Shown here: one piece after another, positions 49,780 to 58,692 of the stretch
How the letters are laid out: every line of letters starts with the position of its first letter
Position numbering within the stretch: the stretch's first letter is position 1
Source: Clostridiales bacterium
GTDB lineage: Bacteria; Bacillota; Clostridia; Lachnospirales; Anaerotignaceae
Direction of reading: 5' to 3'
NCBI GenBank assembly: GCA_018364635.1
Contig: JAGZLR010000001.1
Coordinates: 62,001-126,000, forward strand
Length of the DNA: 64,000 nt
Position numbers and translations under genes: made by a program
The notes under the pieces: model-generated
What the model was told of the DNA's origin: nothing
What the model saw: only the letters and a program-made list of their open reading frames with translations
Databases searched by the model: none

Positions 49780-50517
49780 ATGTATCAGGGGCTTACAACT
49801 GCGGCGGTGATTGTGGCGGCAGGAAAGGGAAAGCGCATGGGCACCCAAGTCAGCAAGCAGTTTCTGGAAATCAATGGGAAGCCTATTTTGGCCTACACGT
49901 TGGATGTGTTTGAGCACTGTCCGTTTCTTGACCGCATTGTGCTGGTGACGGCGGTGGAAAACATTGAATACTGCAAGAGAGAAATTGTGGAGCGGTACGG
50001 GTTTACCAAAGTAAAACAACTGATTCCAGGCGGGTCTGAGCGGCAGTTTTCCGTCTATAACGGTCTTTTGGCGCTGAAGGGGAAGACAGATCTTGTGCTC
50101 ATTCATGATGGCGTGCGGCCTTTTGTGAAACAGGAGGATATTTTAAAAACGGTGGAAACGGCGGCAGTTTACGACGCCTGTGTGTTGGGGGTGCCGGTGA
50201 AGGATACCATCAAAGTTTGTGACGAAGAAACTGTCATCACAGATACCCCTAGGCGGGATACGCTATGGAGCATTCAGACGCCTCAAACATTTCGCTACAA
50301 GCTGATCTGCGACGCCTATGAAAAGGCCATCCAGCAGAAGATTGCGGGGACAGATGACAGCATGTTGGCGGAAAAAAACGGCACGGCGGTGCGTGTGGCC
50401 ATGGGAAGCTACGACAACATTAAAATCACAACGATGGAAGATCTATATTTAGCGGAATTTATGGTCCGCCGCAGCATTGAGACCAAATCGACGAAAGGCG
50501 GGGAAACAACACCATGA
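49780..50517 (+). CDS. ispD: 2-C-methyl-D-erythritol 4-phosphate cytidylyltransferase
   Basis: Third step of the non-mevalonate isoprenoid pathway, attaching CMP to MEP. ATG 49780 follows AAAGGAG; the frame opens earlier at 49699, inside the terminator region. Motifs are AAVIVAAGKGKRMGTQVSKQFLEINGKPIL (CTP loop), VLIHDGVRPFV, VPVKDTIK and TPQTFRYKLI. 245 residues. Its stop overlaps the rnhA start (ATGA). Confidence 0.96.
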   Translation: MYQGLTTAAVIVAAGKGKRMGTQVSKQFLEINGKPILAYTLDVFEHCPFLDRIVLVTAVENIEYCKREIVERYGFTKVKQLIPGGSERQFSVYNGLLALKGKTDLVLIHDGVRPFVKQEDILKTVETAAVYDACVLGVPVKDTIKVCDEETVITDTPRRDTLWSIQTPQTFRYKLICDAYEKAIQQKIAGTDDSMLAEKNGTAVRVAMGSYDNIKITTMEDLYLAEFMVRRSIETKSTKGGETTP

Positions 50518-50978
50518 AGCAAGTGACAATTTACACAGACGGCGCCTGTTCTGGAAACCCTGGACAGGGCGGTTACGGCGTGGTGCTTCTCTATCAGGGA
50601 GCCCGCAGGGAGCTCTCCGCAGGCTACCAGCGGACAACCAACAACCGAATGGAGGCGTTGGCTGTCATTCGAGGGCTGGAAGCGTTAAAGGAGCCATGTG
50701 CTGTGGATCTTTACAGCGATTCCAAATATGTGGTGGACGCCATGAAGCTGGGTTGGGCGAAAAAGTGGCAGAAAAACGGCTGGAAGCGGAATAAAACGGA
50801 AAAAGCCTCCAATGTGGATTTATGGGAAAGGATTTTGGAGCTATGCAACACCCATCAGGTGACATTCCACTGGGTCAAAGGACATGCGGACAATGTGGAA
50901 AATGAACGGTGTGACCAGCTGGCGCGGGAGGCGTTAGGGGGAAACCAGTTATTTCTTGATGAAAATTATACAAAATAG
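50514..50978 (+). CDS. rnhA: Ribonuclease HI
   Basis: Cleaves the RNA strand of RNA-DNA hybrids. The catalytic Asp-Glu-Asp-Asp set is visible: TIYTDGACSGNPGQGGYG, NNRMEALAVIRGLEAL, YSDSKYVVDAM and HADNVENERCDQLA, with WVKGH before the last. 154 residues. The ATG overlaps the ispD stop, an uncommon pairing that suggests translational coupling. Confidence 0.96.
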   Translation: MKQVTIYTDGACSGNPGQGGYGVVLLYQGARRELSAGYQRTTNNRMEALAVIRGLEALKEPCAVDLYSDSKYVVDAMKLGWAKKWQKNGWKRNKTEKASNVDLWERILELCNTHQVTFHWVKGHADNVENERCDQLAREALGGNQLFLDENYTK

Positions 50979-51023
50979 GAATAATTTTGTCTGTTTAAAC
51001 TGAACGAACTTAGAGAATAATCA

Positions 51024-51052
51024 TTGACAGAAAATGTTAAACGTGATATAGT
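51024..51052 (+). promoter_or_regulatory. Sigma-A promoter of the cold-shock gene
   Basis: TTGACA (51024-51029), a 17-base spacer and TATAGT (51047-51052). The leader is about 55 bases of AT-rich sequence. Confidence 0.78.
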
Positions 51053-51115
51053 ATATCTATGTTGTAAAACATATATTTTTATCTATTTTTTTCTATTTAG
51101 TAGGAGGATTTCGCA

Positions 51116-51316
51116 ATGAAAAAAGGAACAGTAAAATGGTTTAATGCAGAAAAAGGCTTCGGATTTATCTCCGTTCCAGGCGAAGACGATGTATTCGTAC
51201 ATTTCTCAGCTATCCAGTCCGAGGGTTACAAAACTCTGGAAGAAGGACAGGAAGTTGAATTTGAAGTAGTTCAGGGTGCTAAAGGTCCTCAGGCTGCAAA
51301 CGTAACAAAGTGTTAA
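51116..51316 (+). CDS. Cold-shock protein (CspA family)
   Basis: A 66-residue single-stranded nucleic-acid-binding protein acting as an RNA chaperone. [18 protein letters not shown] (RNP1) and DVFVHFSAI (RNP2) are intact. AGGAGG stands seven bases before the ATG. Codon use is cleaner than in neighbours, fitting high expression. Confidence 0.97.
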   Translation: MKKGTVKWFNAEKGFGFISVPGEDDVFVHFSAIQSEGYKTLEEGQEVEFEVVQGAKGPQAANVTKC

Positions 51317-51377
51317 TCAATTCATATAGTCATTTTTCCCAGTATTACTGGAATTGAATATATATATAGGTTAGCGG

Positions 51378-51416
51378 AAAGCTCTCTGGCATTGCCAGAG
51401 GGCTTTTATTTTTTTA
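51378..51416 (+). terminator. Terminator after the cold-shock gene
   Basis: AAAGCTCTCTGGCA pairs with TTGCCAGAGGGCTTT, followed by an AT7 tail. The next 135 bases up to the typA promoter hold nothing I recognise. Confidence 0.85.
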
Positions 51417-51553
51417 TCCTTTCGCAAAAAAAGGCCTGTCAATTGGATTTTCTTTTCTGTATTTTTGTTTTTTTAGACACAGGAAATCCTTTGAAATCGG
51501 GATAGAAATTTCTGCTTTTGGGCAAAGATAATGGTTAGATCTGCGCTTTATCG

Positions 51554-51582
51554 TTGCGAAGGAAAAAAAACTGTGGTAAAAT
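51554..51582 (+). promoter_or_regulatory. Sigma-A-type promoter of typA
   Basis: TTGCGA (51554-51559), a 17-base spacer and TAAAAT (51577-51582). Confidence 0.6.
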
Positions 51583-51645
51583 ACAGAAAGATTTACAAGA
51601 TTCTACAAAAAGATGCAAAATTTTGAAGGCAGGGAGTAATTTTTT

Positions 51646-53487
51646 ATGAGGCAAACAAGAGAAGACATTCGTAATATCGCAATTATCGCCCACGTCGATC
51701 ACGGTAAGACGACGTTGGTTGACCAGCTGCTCAGACAAAGCGGAACCTTCCGCTCCAACCAAGTGGTGCAGGAGCGTGTGATGGATTCCGGCGATATTGA
51801 GCGGGAGCGAGGCATTACGATTCTTTCAAAAAATACCTCCGTACATTTTGGAGATATTAAAATCAATATTATTGACACACCAGGACATGCAGATTTCGGC
51901 GGCGAGGTTGAGCGTGTATTGAAGATGGTAAACGGCGTTGTGCTCATGGTAGACGCTTTTGAAGGGCCTATGCCACAGACAAAGTTTGTTCTTAGAAAGG
52001 CACTGGAACTGGATCTTCCAGTGGTTGTCTGTGTGAACAAGGTGGATCGTCCAGAGGCGCGGCCGATGGATGTGGTAGACGAAGTGCTGGAGCTTTTTAT
52101 GGAGCTGGAGGCAAACGACGAACAGCTGGACAGCCCATTTGTCTTTGCGTCTGCAAGAAACGGCACGGCTTCTCTGGATCCGGAAAAGCAGGATGAGGAC
52201 ATGAAAGTGTTGTTTGAGACGATCATCAATCATATTCCAGCGCCGGAGGGGGATGCAGAGGCACCGTTACAAATGCTGATTTCTACCATTGACCACAGTG
52301 AATATGTAGGTAGAATTGGTATCGGTAAGGTGGAAAACGGCACCATCCATGTCAACGACGAGGTCATGGTATTAAACATGCACGACAAGGAAAAGGAAAA
52401 GAAAGTGCGGATTTCCAAGCTTTACACCTTTGAGGGGCTGAGCAGAAAAGAAGTGACAGAGGCGTCCTACGGCTCTATTGTGGCTCTTTCTGGTATTGAG
52501 GATATTTCCATTGGGGACACCATCTGTTCTCCAGAAAAGCCGGAAGCGCTTCCTTTTGTGAAGATTTCTGAGCCAACGCTGTCCATGGTCTTTTCTGTCA
52601 ACGACAGCCCATTTGCCGGCAAGGAAGGAAAATTTGTCACTTCCCGTCATCTGAGAGACAGGCTGTACAAGGAGCTGAACACAGACGTCAGCTTAAAGGT
52701 GGAGGATACAGACACGACAGAGGCTTTTCGTGTCTCTGGACGAGGGGAACTGCATCTTTCTATTTTGATTGAAACCCTCAGAAGAGAGGGCTATGAGTTT
52801 CAGGTGTCCAAGCCGGAAGTACTGCTCCATATAGAAAACGGCAAAAAGATGGAGCCAATGGAGCTTGTGACAATCGATGTGCCAGAGGAGTTTGTTGGAA
52901 CAGTCATTGAAAAGCTAGGCAGCAGAAAAGGCGAGATGACCAACATGTATCCAGGAAACGGCGGTTACACCCGATTGGAGTTTTTAATTCCGGCAAGAGG
53001 ACTGATTGGCTACAGAAACGAATTTTTGACAGACACCAAAGGAAACGGTATTATGAACTCCATTTTTGACGGGTATATGGAATACAAGGGTGAAATCCCA
53101 ACCCGTTCGCAAGGGTCTTTGGTTGCCTTTGAAGATGGGGAGGCTGTTGCCTACGGTTTATATAACGCGCAGGACAGAGGGGATCTGTTTATCGGCGCAG
53201 GAACTCCGGTTTACCAGGGGATGGTTGTCGGCAGAAATTCCAGATCTGATGACATGGACGTCAATGTCTGCAAGAAAAAACAGCTGACAAACATGCGTAC
53301 TTCCGCTTCCGACGAGGCGCTGCGTCTCACACCGCCGCTTGTGATGAGTCTGGAACAGTGTCTGGACTTTATTAACGACGACGAGCTGGTGGAAGTAACG
53401 CCGGAAAACCTTAGAATGCGCAAGAAAATTTTGGACAGCAATCTGAGAAGAAAAGCGAAAATCAGAGCCAGCATGGGAGCGCAGTAA
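51646..53487 (+). CDS. typA: Ribosome-associated GTPase TypA/BipA
   Basis: Translational GTPase of the EF-G family, used for 50S assembly and stress or cold growth. G motifs: AHVDHGKTTLVDQLL (G1), RERGITI (G2), DTPGHADFGGEVER (G3), NKVDRPEARP (G4). Later domains include RVSGRGELHLSILIETLRREGYEFQVSKPEV and the C-terminal BipA-specific domain ending LRRKAKIRASMG. 613 residues, full length. Confidence 0.97.
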   Translation: MRQTREDIRNIAIIAHVDHGKTTLVDQLLRQSGTFRSNQVVQERVMDSGDIERERGITILSKNTSVHFGDIKINIIDTPGHADFGGEVERVLKMVNGVVLMVDAFEGPMPQTKFVLRKALELDLPVVVCVNKVDRPEARPMDVVDEVLELFMELEANDEQLDSPFVFASARNGTASLDPEKQDEDMKVLFETIINHIPAPEGDAEAPLQMLISTIDHSEYVGRIGIGKVENGTIHVNDEVMVLNMHDKEKEKKVRISKLYTFEGLSRKEVTEASYGSIVALSGIEDISIGDTICSPEKPEALPFVKISEPTLSMVFSVNDSPFAGKEGKFVTSRHLRDRLYKELNTDVSLKVEDTDTTEAFRVSGRGELHLSILIETLRREGYEFQVSKPEVLLHIENGKKMEPMELVTIDVPEEFVGTVIEKLGSRKGEMTNMYPGNGGYTRLEFLIPARGLIGYRNEFLTDTKGNGIMNSIFDGYMEYKGEIPTRSQGSLVAFEDGEAVAYGLYNAQDRGDLFIGAGTPVYQGMVVGRNSRSDDMDVNVCKKKQLTNMRTSASDEALRLTPPLVMSLEQCLDFINDDELVEVTPENLRMRKKILDSNLRRKAKIRASMGAQ

Positions 53488-53580
53488 TGTGGAAGGCCTG
53501 ATTGGTTGAGGGCGTCCCTTTCGGAGAAAAAGCGCATCATCCGTTGAGGAAGAAAAAGCAAAGGGCTGAGGTGTAAATCG

Positions 53581-55188
53581 ATGACGAAACCTAGAAAAAG
53601 AAGCAGTAATTTTATGTTGCAGGCGGCGATTCTTGCCAGTGCAGGGCTGATTTCCCGATTCTTTGGGTTCCTTTACCGTCCGCCGATGACCAATTTAATT
53701 GGCGATGAGGGAATTGCCATCTACAGCGCAGGGTACTATATCTATACATTTTTGCTGATTCTTTCCTCCGCAGGCCTTCCGGCGGCCATTGGCAAAATGG
53801 TATCGGAGCGTATGGCTTTAAAGCAGTACCGAAATGCCCATAAGGTGTTTCAGGTGGCGATGGCTTGGGCAGCCAGCCTGGGCGCTATTTGTATGGTGGT
53901 GCTCATGGTGTGGAGTAAGCCCATTGCAGCGTTTGTGAATAGCCCTGACAGCTGTTATACACTAATTTCCTTGGCGCCAACCCTTTTGATTGTGGCGGTA
54001 ATGTCAGTGCTGCGAGGATACTTCCAGGGAATGAATACCATGGTGCCGACTGCGATTTCACAGGTGGTGGAGGCTGTATTTAACGCCATTTTTTCTGTCT
54101 ATTTGGCGTGGGCCTTTGTGGGCTACGGTGTAGCTTTCGGCGCGGCAGGCGGCACGGCAGGCACAGGCATCGGCGCTTTGGCGGGACTGATTGTGGTGTG
54201 GATTGCCTATTTGTGGGCGCGGCCGGATTTGATGCGGCAGATGCGGCGGGAAGACGCAGGCGGCCACAGAGAGTCCAGCGGACAGGTGGCAAAAATTCTT
54301 TTTAACACCGCAATGCCCATTATTGTTGGGACGGCAATTTTCAGCATTACCAATCTTTTGGATATGACCATGGTAATGAGCCGGCTTTTGGCAAGCGGCG
54401 CCTTTACTCAGACGGAGGCAAGTGTTCTTTATGGGCAGCTGTCAGGGAAATATGTGGTGCTTACCACCTTTCCTGTCAGTTTTTCCACGGCCATGGCTAC
54501 AGCGGCTGTGCCAAGCATTGCCAGGTCTGTGGCGTTACGGGACAAAAAAATGGTACGCAAGAAAATCAATGTGGCTTTTCGCATTGCCATGTTGATTTCT
54601 ATTCCGTGTGCAGTGGGAATCGGCGTACTGGGGGACCAGATTTTACAGATGCTGTTTCCGGCCTATCCGTCAGGAGGGATGCTGCTGAAAGTTGGGTCTA
54701 TCTCCATTGTATTTTTGTCCATGTGCCAAATCGTTACTGGAATTTTACAGGGCATTGGAAAAGTGCGTTATCCAGCCATCAATGCAGGGGTGGGCGCTGT
54801 TGTAAAATTTATTCTCAACTACGTTTTAATTGTCATTCCAGCCATCAACGTGCTGGGTGCAGTCATTTCCACAACGGCCTGCTATATTGTGGCGTCGATT
54901 TTAAATACAGTGGTATTGGCCCGCTCCACAGGGGTTGTGCCGGACCTGATGGGAGGCATTGTAAAGCCTTTCATTGCAAGCTGTATGATGGGTGTGGTCT
55001 GCATTCTCAGCTACAAGGGGCTGATGATCGCAGGGAATAACACGTTTGCTACCGCAGGGGCTATTCTCATTGGTATGGCAGCTTATTTCTTCGCTATGGT
55101 GCTGATTCGGGGATTTCGGGATGAGGACTTGGAGACTATGCCTATGGGAAAGAAGCTGCGGCGGGTACTAAATAAATTTGGGTATTAA
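53581..55188 (+). CDS. Polysaccharide flippase of the SpoVB/MurJ (MOP) family
   Basis: A 535-residue integral membrane protein with about fourteen helices. The start (LQAAILASAGLISRFFGFLYRPPMTNLIGDEGIAIYSAGYYIYTFLLILSSAGLPAAIGKMVSE) is that of SpoVB-type lipid-II or polysaccharide exporters. The interior RGYFQGMNTMVPTAISQVVEA is also typical. The family includes spore-cortex SpoVB and vegetative MurJ-like flippases; which one this is cannot be told here. Confidence 0.9.
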   Translation: MTKPRKRSSNFMLQAAILASAGLISRFFGFLYRPPMTNLIGDEGIAIYSAGYYIYTFLLILSSAGLPAAIGKMVSERMALKQYRNAHKVFQVAMAWAASLGAICMVVLMVWSKPIAAFVNSPDSCYTLISLAPTLLIVAVMSVLRGYFQGMNTMVPTAISQVVEAVFNAIFSVYLAWAFVGYGVAFGAAGGTAGTGIGALAGLIVVWIAYLWARPDLMRQMRREDAGGHRESSGQVAKILFNTAMPIIVGTAIFSITNLLDMTMVMSRLLASGAFTQTEASVLYGQLSGKYVVLTTFPVSFSTAMATAAVPSIARSVALRDKKMVRKKINVAFRIAMLISIPCAVGIGVLGDQILQMLFPAYPSGGMLLKVGSISIVFLSMCQIVTGILQGIGKVRYPAINAGVGAVVKFILNYVLIVIPAINVLGAVISTTACYIVASILNTVVLARSTGVVPDLMGGIVKPFIASCMMGVVCILSYKGLMIAGNNTFATAGAILIGMAAYFFAMVLIRGFRDEDLETMPMGKKLRRVLNKFGY

Positions 55189-55191
55189 AAA

Positions 55192-55215
55192 AAAGCGGGA
55201 CGCCCCGCTTTTTTT
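55192..55215. terminator. Terminator, flippase / membrane protein
   Basis: AAAGCGGG and CCCGCTTT flank a short loop, with A8 before and T7 after; it can serve both converging genes. Confidence 0.85.
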
Positions 55216-55220
55216 GTTGC

Positions 55221-55637
55221 CTACATTCGTGATTCATAGAAAAGTTCCACAACAAGATGGATGATGGAGGATATAGTCCAGGCAAAGGCCAGGCCCACAC
55301 CGATGCCAATCCATGGGGAGGCGCCGGTTTGTTTTCCCAAAAAGAGGCTGAGGAGAATGAGGCAAAAACAGAGGTTTTGCGTAATCTGAAAGGAGCGGCT
55401 TTGAGCTGTCAGACGGATCAGCCGGTTTCGCTCATCCATCTCCTCCAGGCGGTCTTTCTGAGAGAGGCGGCGGGACAGGCTGACATAGATGGACTGGGCG
55501 CTGACGAAAAAAAGAAAGGCGCTTGGAAGGATGTTTTTTGTGGCAAAACCGTTTGAAAGGCTGCCAAAGACGTACATCAAGGCCAAAAGACACCAAAAAA
55601 GGCCGAAAGCAAACTTCTTTTTATCATAGATTTTCAT
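55221..55637 (-). CDS. Small four-helix membrane protein paired with an XRE regulator
   Basis: A 138-residue protein with four hydrophobic segments (GLFWCLLALMYVFGSL, ILPSAFLFFVSAQSIYV, QNLCFCLILLSLFLG, IGIGVGLAFAWTISSIIHLVVEL) and a charged loop in the middle (SQKDRLEEMDERNRLIRLTAQS). Its start overlaps the end of the XRE gene by 14 bases. Pairs of this kind are common in Firmicutes but their function is not established. Confidence 0.78.
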   Translation of the reverse strand: MKIYDKKKFAFGLFWCLLALMYVFGSLSNGFATKNILPSAFLFFVSAQSIYVSLSRRLSQKDRLEEMDERNRLIRLTAQSRSFQITQNLCFCLILLSLFLGKQTGASPWIGIGVGLAFAWTISSIIHLVVELFYESRM

Positions 55638-55854
55638 TGTTTTGATCCTCCAATTCTTTATTTTCTTTCAGACAGCATAGCTCCTCCACTGTCACATGAA
55701 ATACTTGGGCCAATCGATAGGCAAGCATGAGGGAGGGGCTGTACTGTTCCTTTTCTATAGACAAAATGGTGCGGACAGAGACGTGGACCAAATCTGCCAG
55801 CTGCTGCTGGGTAAGGCCAAAGAGAAGGCGATACTGTTTCACTTGGGTTTTCAT
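55624..55854 (-). CDS. Small XRE-family DNA-binding regulator
   Basis: A 76-residue single-domain helix-turn-helix protein (KQYRLLFGLTQQQLADLVHVSVRTILSIEKEQYSPSLMLAYRLAQVFHVTVEELCCL). The ATG at 55854 is preceded by AAAGGA; an in-frame start 12 codons earlier would run into the operator. It is first of a two-gene unit with a small membrane protein. A 20-base palindrome just upstream is the probable autoregulatory operator. Confidence 0.88.
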   Translation of the reverse strand: MKTQVKQYRLLFGLTQQQLADLVHVSVRTILSIEKEQYSPSLMLAYRLAQVFHVTVEELCCLKENKELEDQNNENL

Positions 55855-55872
55855 AGGAGATCCTTTCTGGGA

Positions 55873-55908
55873 ATATGAAGTTTCCTTCATATGAAGTTAA
55901 CTTCATAT
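55873..55908. promoter_or_regulatory. Palindromic operator of the XRE unit
   Basis: The ten-base half-site ATATGAAGTT occurs at 55873-55882 and again at 55889-55898, where it joins its exact inverse AACTTCATAT (55899-55908) to make a perfect 20-base palindrome. Three half-sites in 36 bases, 19 bases upstream of the regulator's start codon, indicate a dimer-binding operator with a second half-site for cooperative binding. Confidence 0.72.
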
Positions 55909-56008
55909 TACGGGAAAGAAAGGCTGTTGTCAAGGGGCGGAAAGAAGTTTTAGGACAGATGCATAAGTTTCCTTCTTTTGGACAAACTGGGGACAGGAGG
56001 GATGACTT

Positions 56009-56461
56009 ATGTTTGGGAAAAAAACGTTGCTATTGACACTTTTGGTTGGATTTCTCTGCTGCGGGCTGAGCATGTTTTCGGCCTACGCTATTTTTTCTAC
56101 GATGATGGAACAGGAGCAAAACGCACTGGTTGCGGAGGAACAGCAGCAGGAAGGGAAGGCGGATGATCTGGATACCCGTTTGGTGTTTGAGACAGAGAAT
56201 CAAAAGAAGCAGCCATCGCCTTTGGCTCCAGAGAGTCCTTATGAGGCACAGGCGGCGCCAAAAAGCCAAAGGGAAGGGTATCTTCTTGTGGACAAGGACG
56301 GATTTTTGGCAGTGTTTACGCCGGATAGAGAGAAACTTTTGGAGCGGACCGATATTCGGACTGCGTCTCTTCCCACAGAGGAGAGACGGCGGTTAAAAAC
56401 AGGGATTTTTATTTCCGATGACAAGAAATTGGCGGCGGCTTTGCAGGACTACAGCAGCTGA
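56009..56461 (+). CDS. Membrane-anchored protein with BofC-like C-terminal domain
   Basis: A 150-residue protein with one N-terminal membrane helix (residues about 5-30), an acidic and proline-rich linker, and a compact domain at residues 87-140 (REGYLLVDKDGFLAVFTPDREKLLERTDI). The domain resembles the C-terminal domain of the sporulation protein BofC. Proteins of this design are widespread in Clostridia without a known job. ATG follows AGGAGGG. Own terminator. Confidence 0.72.
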   Translation: MFGKKTLLLTLLVGFLCCGLSMFSAYAIFSTMMEQEQNALVAEEQQQEGKADDLDTRLVFETENQKKQPSPLAPESPYEAQAAPKSQREGYLLVDKDGFLAVFTPDREKLLERTDIRTASLPTEERRRLKTGIFISDDKKLAAALQDYSS

Positions 56462-56468
56462 CAAAAAA

Positions 56469-56507
56469 ACGGGGGCGGGCAGACATACCGCGCCCGTTGT
56501 ATTTTTT
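56469..56507 (+). terminator. Terminator after the BofC-like gene
   Basis: ACGGG..CGG pairs with CCG..CCCGT, followed by TGTATTTTTT. Confidence 0.65.
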
Positions 56508-56517
56508 ATGAAATGGA

Positions 56518-56546
56518 TTGCGCGTTTGTGAAAAAGTGTATATAAT
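56518..56546 (+). promoter_or_regulatory. Sigma-A promoter of the amylase gene
   Basis: TTGCGC (56518-56523), a 17-base spacer and TATAAT (56541-56546). It lies inside the open frame of the amylase, showing that the coding start must be downstream. Confidence 0.72.
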
Positions 56547-56580
56547 GCAAATAGATTTCAATGACTTGGGAGGAAGGACT

Positions 56581-58692
56581 TTGGACCAGTTACAGCCAGC
56601 ACTGAGCCGCCGAGAAAAAATGCGGCTTTACTACACTGCCATGAAAGGGCTGATGAACACCTGCGCAGTGTTTAGCGATGAATCGGAAAATTTTCAGCAG
56701 GTGACAACGGCAGAAGCGGGGGTTTTTGCTAAAATTTATTTGAGGACAGCCAAGGACGATGTGGACCACGCTGTGTTTGTCTCAGGAGAGAATAGACACC
56801 AGATGGCGCTGGAAAAAACGGAGGGTATGTTTGATTATTTTGTTATACAGGTGAAGCTGTGTCAAAAACAGACCTGCTACCAGTTTGATTTGGAAAAAGA
56901 TGGACGGCATGTGTTTTACACAAAACTGGGATTTTTCGACGAGCCCAAAGAGGAAGGGCTTTTTTCCGTGTTTCAGCAGTTTTCTGTACCGGCGTGGGCT
57001 CAAGGGGCGGTGATGTATCAAATTTATGTGGACCGGTTTTGCAAAGGGTCGGACAAAAACAGCGTTGTGACAGGGGAGTATGCCTATTTGGGCGCCGCGG
57101 TACAACGGGTGGAGGACTGGTCGAGACTGCCGGAAAACGATGATTTTCGCAGCTTTTACGGCGGGGATCTTTTGGGGGTGATGGAAAAGCTGGATTACCT
57201 GAAAGATTTGGGGGTGGAAGTGATTTACTTTAACCCGATTTTTGTCTCACCTTCCAGCCATAAATACGATACGCAGGACTACAATCATATAGATCCCCAT
57301 TTGGCAGTCATTGCGGAGGACGGCGGTGTGCCGTTAAAAGAAGGGCAGCTGGATAACAAAGAGGCCACCATGTACCAAAAACGTTCCACAGACGCTGTGA
57401 ATCTGGCGGCAAGCGACGAATTTTTTAGACAGCTTGTGGAAAAGGCCCATGAAAAAGGCATTCGTGTGTTGTTGGATGGTGTTTTTAACCACTGCGGTGC
57501 TTTTTCTCAATGGCTGGATCGGGAAGGGATTTATGCCCAAAGCGGCAGATATGCGGTAGGTGCCTATCAGGAAAAAAACAGTCCATACCACGATTATTTT
57601 TTATGGCGGGAGGATCGATGGCCGGACAACGATCGCTATGAAGGCTGGTGGGGCTATGAAAACCATCCCAAACTAAACTATAATTCCAAAGCGTTGTACC
57701 AGACCATGCTGGAGATTGGAAAAAAATGGGTATCGCCGCCTTTTTGCGCCGACGGATGGCGGTTGGATGTGGCAGCGGACTTGGGGGCGGATGAACATGT
57801 CAACCACAAGTTTTGGAAAGACTTTCGGCAGGAAGTAAAAAAAGCCAACCCTGACGCCCTTATTTTGGCGGAGCACTACGGCGATCCGTCCTCTTGGCTG
57901 GATGGACAGCAGTGGGATTCTGTGATGAACTACGACGCGTTTATGGAGCCAATCAGCTGGTTTTTGACAGGAATGGAAAAACACAGCGACAGGTTTGAGG
58001 AGGGCAGATACAATAATGCAAAGGCGTTTGAGGAGTGTATGCGCTATACCATGGCCAGACTTCCTGGAAAGAGCCTGATGTGTGCAATGAATCAGCTTTC
58101 CAACCACGACCATTCCAGGTTCTACACCCGCACCAACCGTGTCTGCGGCCGGCTCATGTCTCACGGAAGCGCTGCGGCGGCAGAGGGGCTCAACAAAGGC
58201 TGCATGAAGGAAGGAATTTTGTTTCAGATGACGTGGATTGGAAGCCCTACCATTTACTACGGCGACGAGGCTGGGGTGGTGGGCTGGACTGATCCAGACA
58301 ACCGCAGAACCTACCCGTGGGGCAATCAGGATGGAGAGCTTTTAGAGTTTCACAGGGCGCTCATTGAGATGCGCAGGGAAAGGGAAGTTTTCCGCCGCGG
58401 GTCGTTAAAGTATTTGAGAGGATCTTATGGCATGATTAGTTACGGCAGGTTTACCCAGAAGGAAATTGCCGCAGTCATTCTCAACAACACTGACGCGGAG
58501 CGGACGGAACGGATTCCTGTGTGGGAAATCGGCGCGGCGGGAGAGATGGATATAATTTTTACAAGCCGCAGGGAAGGGTTTACCAGAAACACAGGGGAGA
58601 CCCTCCAGGTGGAAGATGGATGTATTTTGGCGAAGATACCGTCTTATGGCGGAATTGTAGTTTATCAAAAGAGGCGTTTGGATGAAACTTGA
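56581..58692 (+). CDS. GH13 alpha-amylase family enzyme (neopullulanase/maltogenic type)
   Basis: A cytoplasmic glycoside hydrolase of 703 residues. TTG 56581 is the likely start, seven bases after GGGAGG and 35 bases after the -10. The frame opens earlier, but that part lies on the promoter. An N-terminal beta domain of about 125 residues (CBM34-like) comes first. The (beta/alpha)8 barrel then shows MYQIYVDRFCKG, VEVIYFNPIFVSPSSHKYDTQDY, VLLDGVFNHCG, DGWRLDVAADLG (nucleophile Asp), LILAEHYGDPSSWL (acid Glu) and SNHDHSRF (third Asp). It likely hydrolyses maltodextrins or pullulan-type links inside the cell. There is no signal peptide. Confidence 0.9.
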   Translation: MDQLQPALSRREKMRLYYTAMKGLMNTCAVFSDESENFQQVTTAEAGVFAKIYLRTAKDDVDHAVFVSGENRHQMALEKTEGMFDYFVIQVKLCQKQTCYQFDLEKDGRHVFYTKLGFFDEPKEEGLFSVFQQFSVPAWAQGAVMYQIYVDRFCKGSDKNSVVTGEYAYLGAAVQRVEDWSRLPENDDFRSFYGGDLLGVMEKLDYLKDLGVEVIYFNPIFVSPSSHKYDTQDYNHIDPHLAVIAEDGGVPLKEGQLDNKEATMYQKRSTDAVNLAASDEFFRQLVEKAHEKGIRVLLDGVFNHCGAFSQWLDREGIYAQSGRYAVGAYQEKNSPYHDYFLWREDRWPDNDRYEGWWGYENHPKLNYNSKALYQTMLEIGKKWVSPPFCADGWRLDVAADLGADEHVNHKFWKDFRQEVKKANPDALILAEHYGDPSSWLDGQQWDSVMNYDAFMEPISWFLTGMEKHSDRFEEGRYNNAKAFEECMRYTMARLPGKSLMCAMNQLSNHDHSRFYTRTNRVCGRLMSHGSAAAAEGLNKGCMKEGILFQMTWIGSPTIYYGDEAGVVGWTDPDNRRTYPWGNQDGELLEFHRALIEMRREREVFRRGSLKYLRGSYGMISYGRFTQKEIAAVILNNTDAERTERIPVWEIGAAGEMDIIFTSRREGFTRNTGETLQVEDGCILAKIPSYGGIVVYQKRRLDET

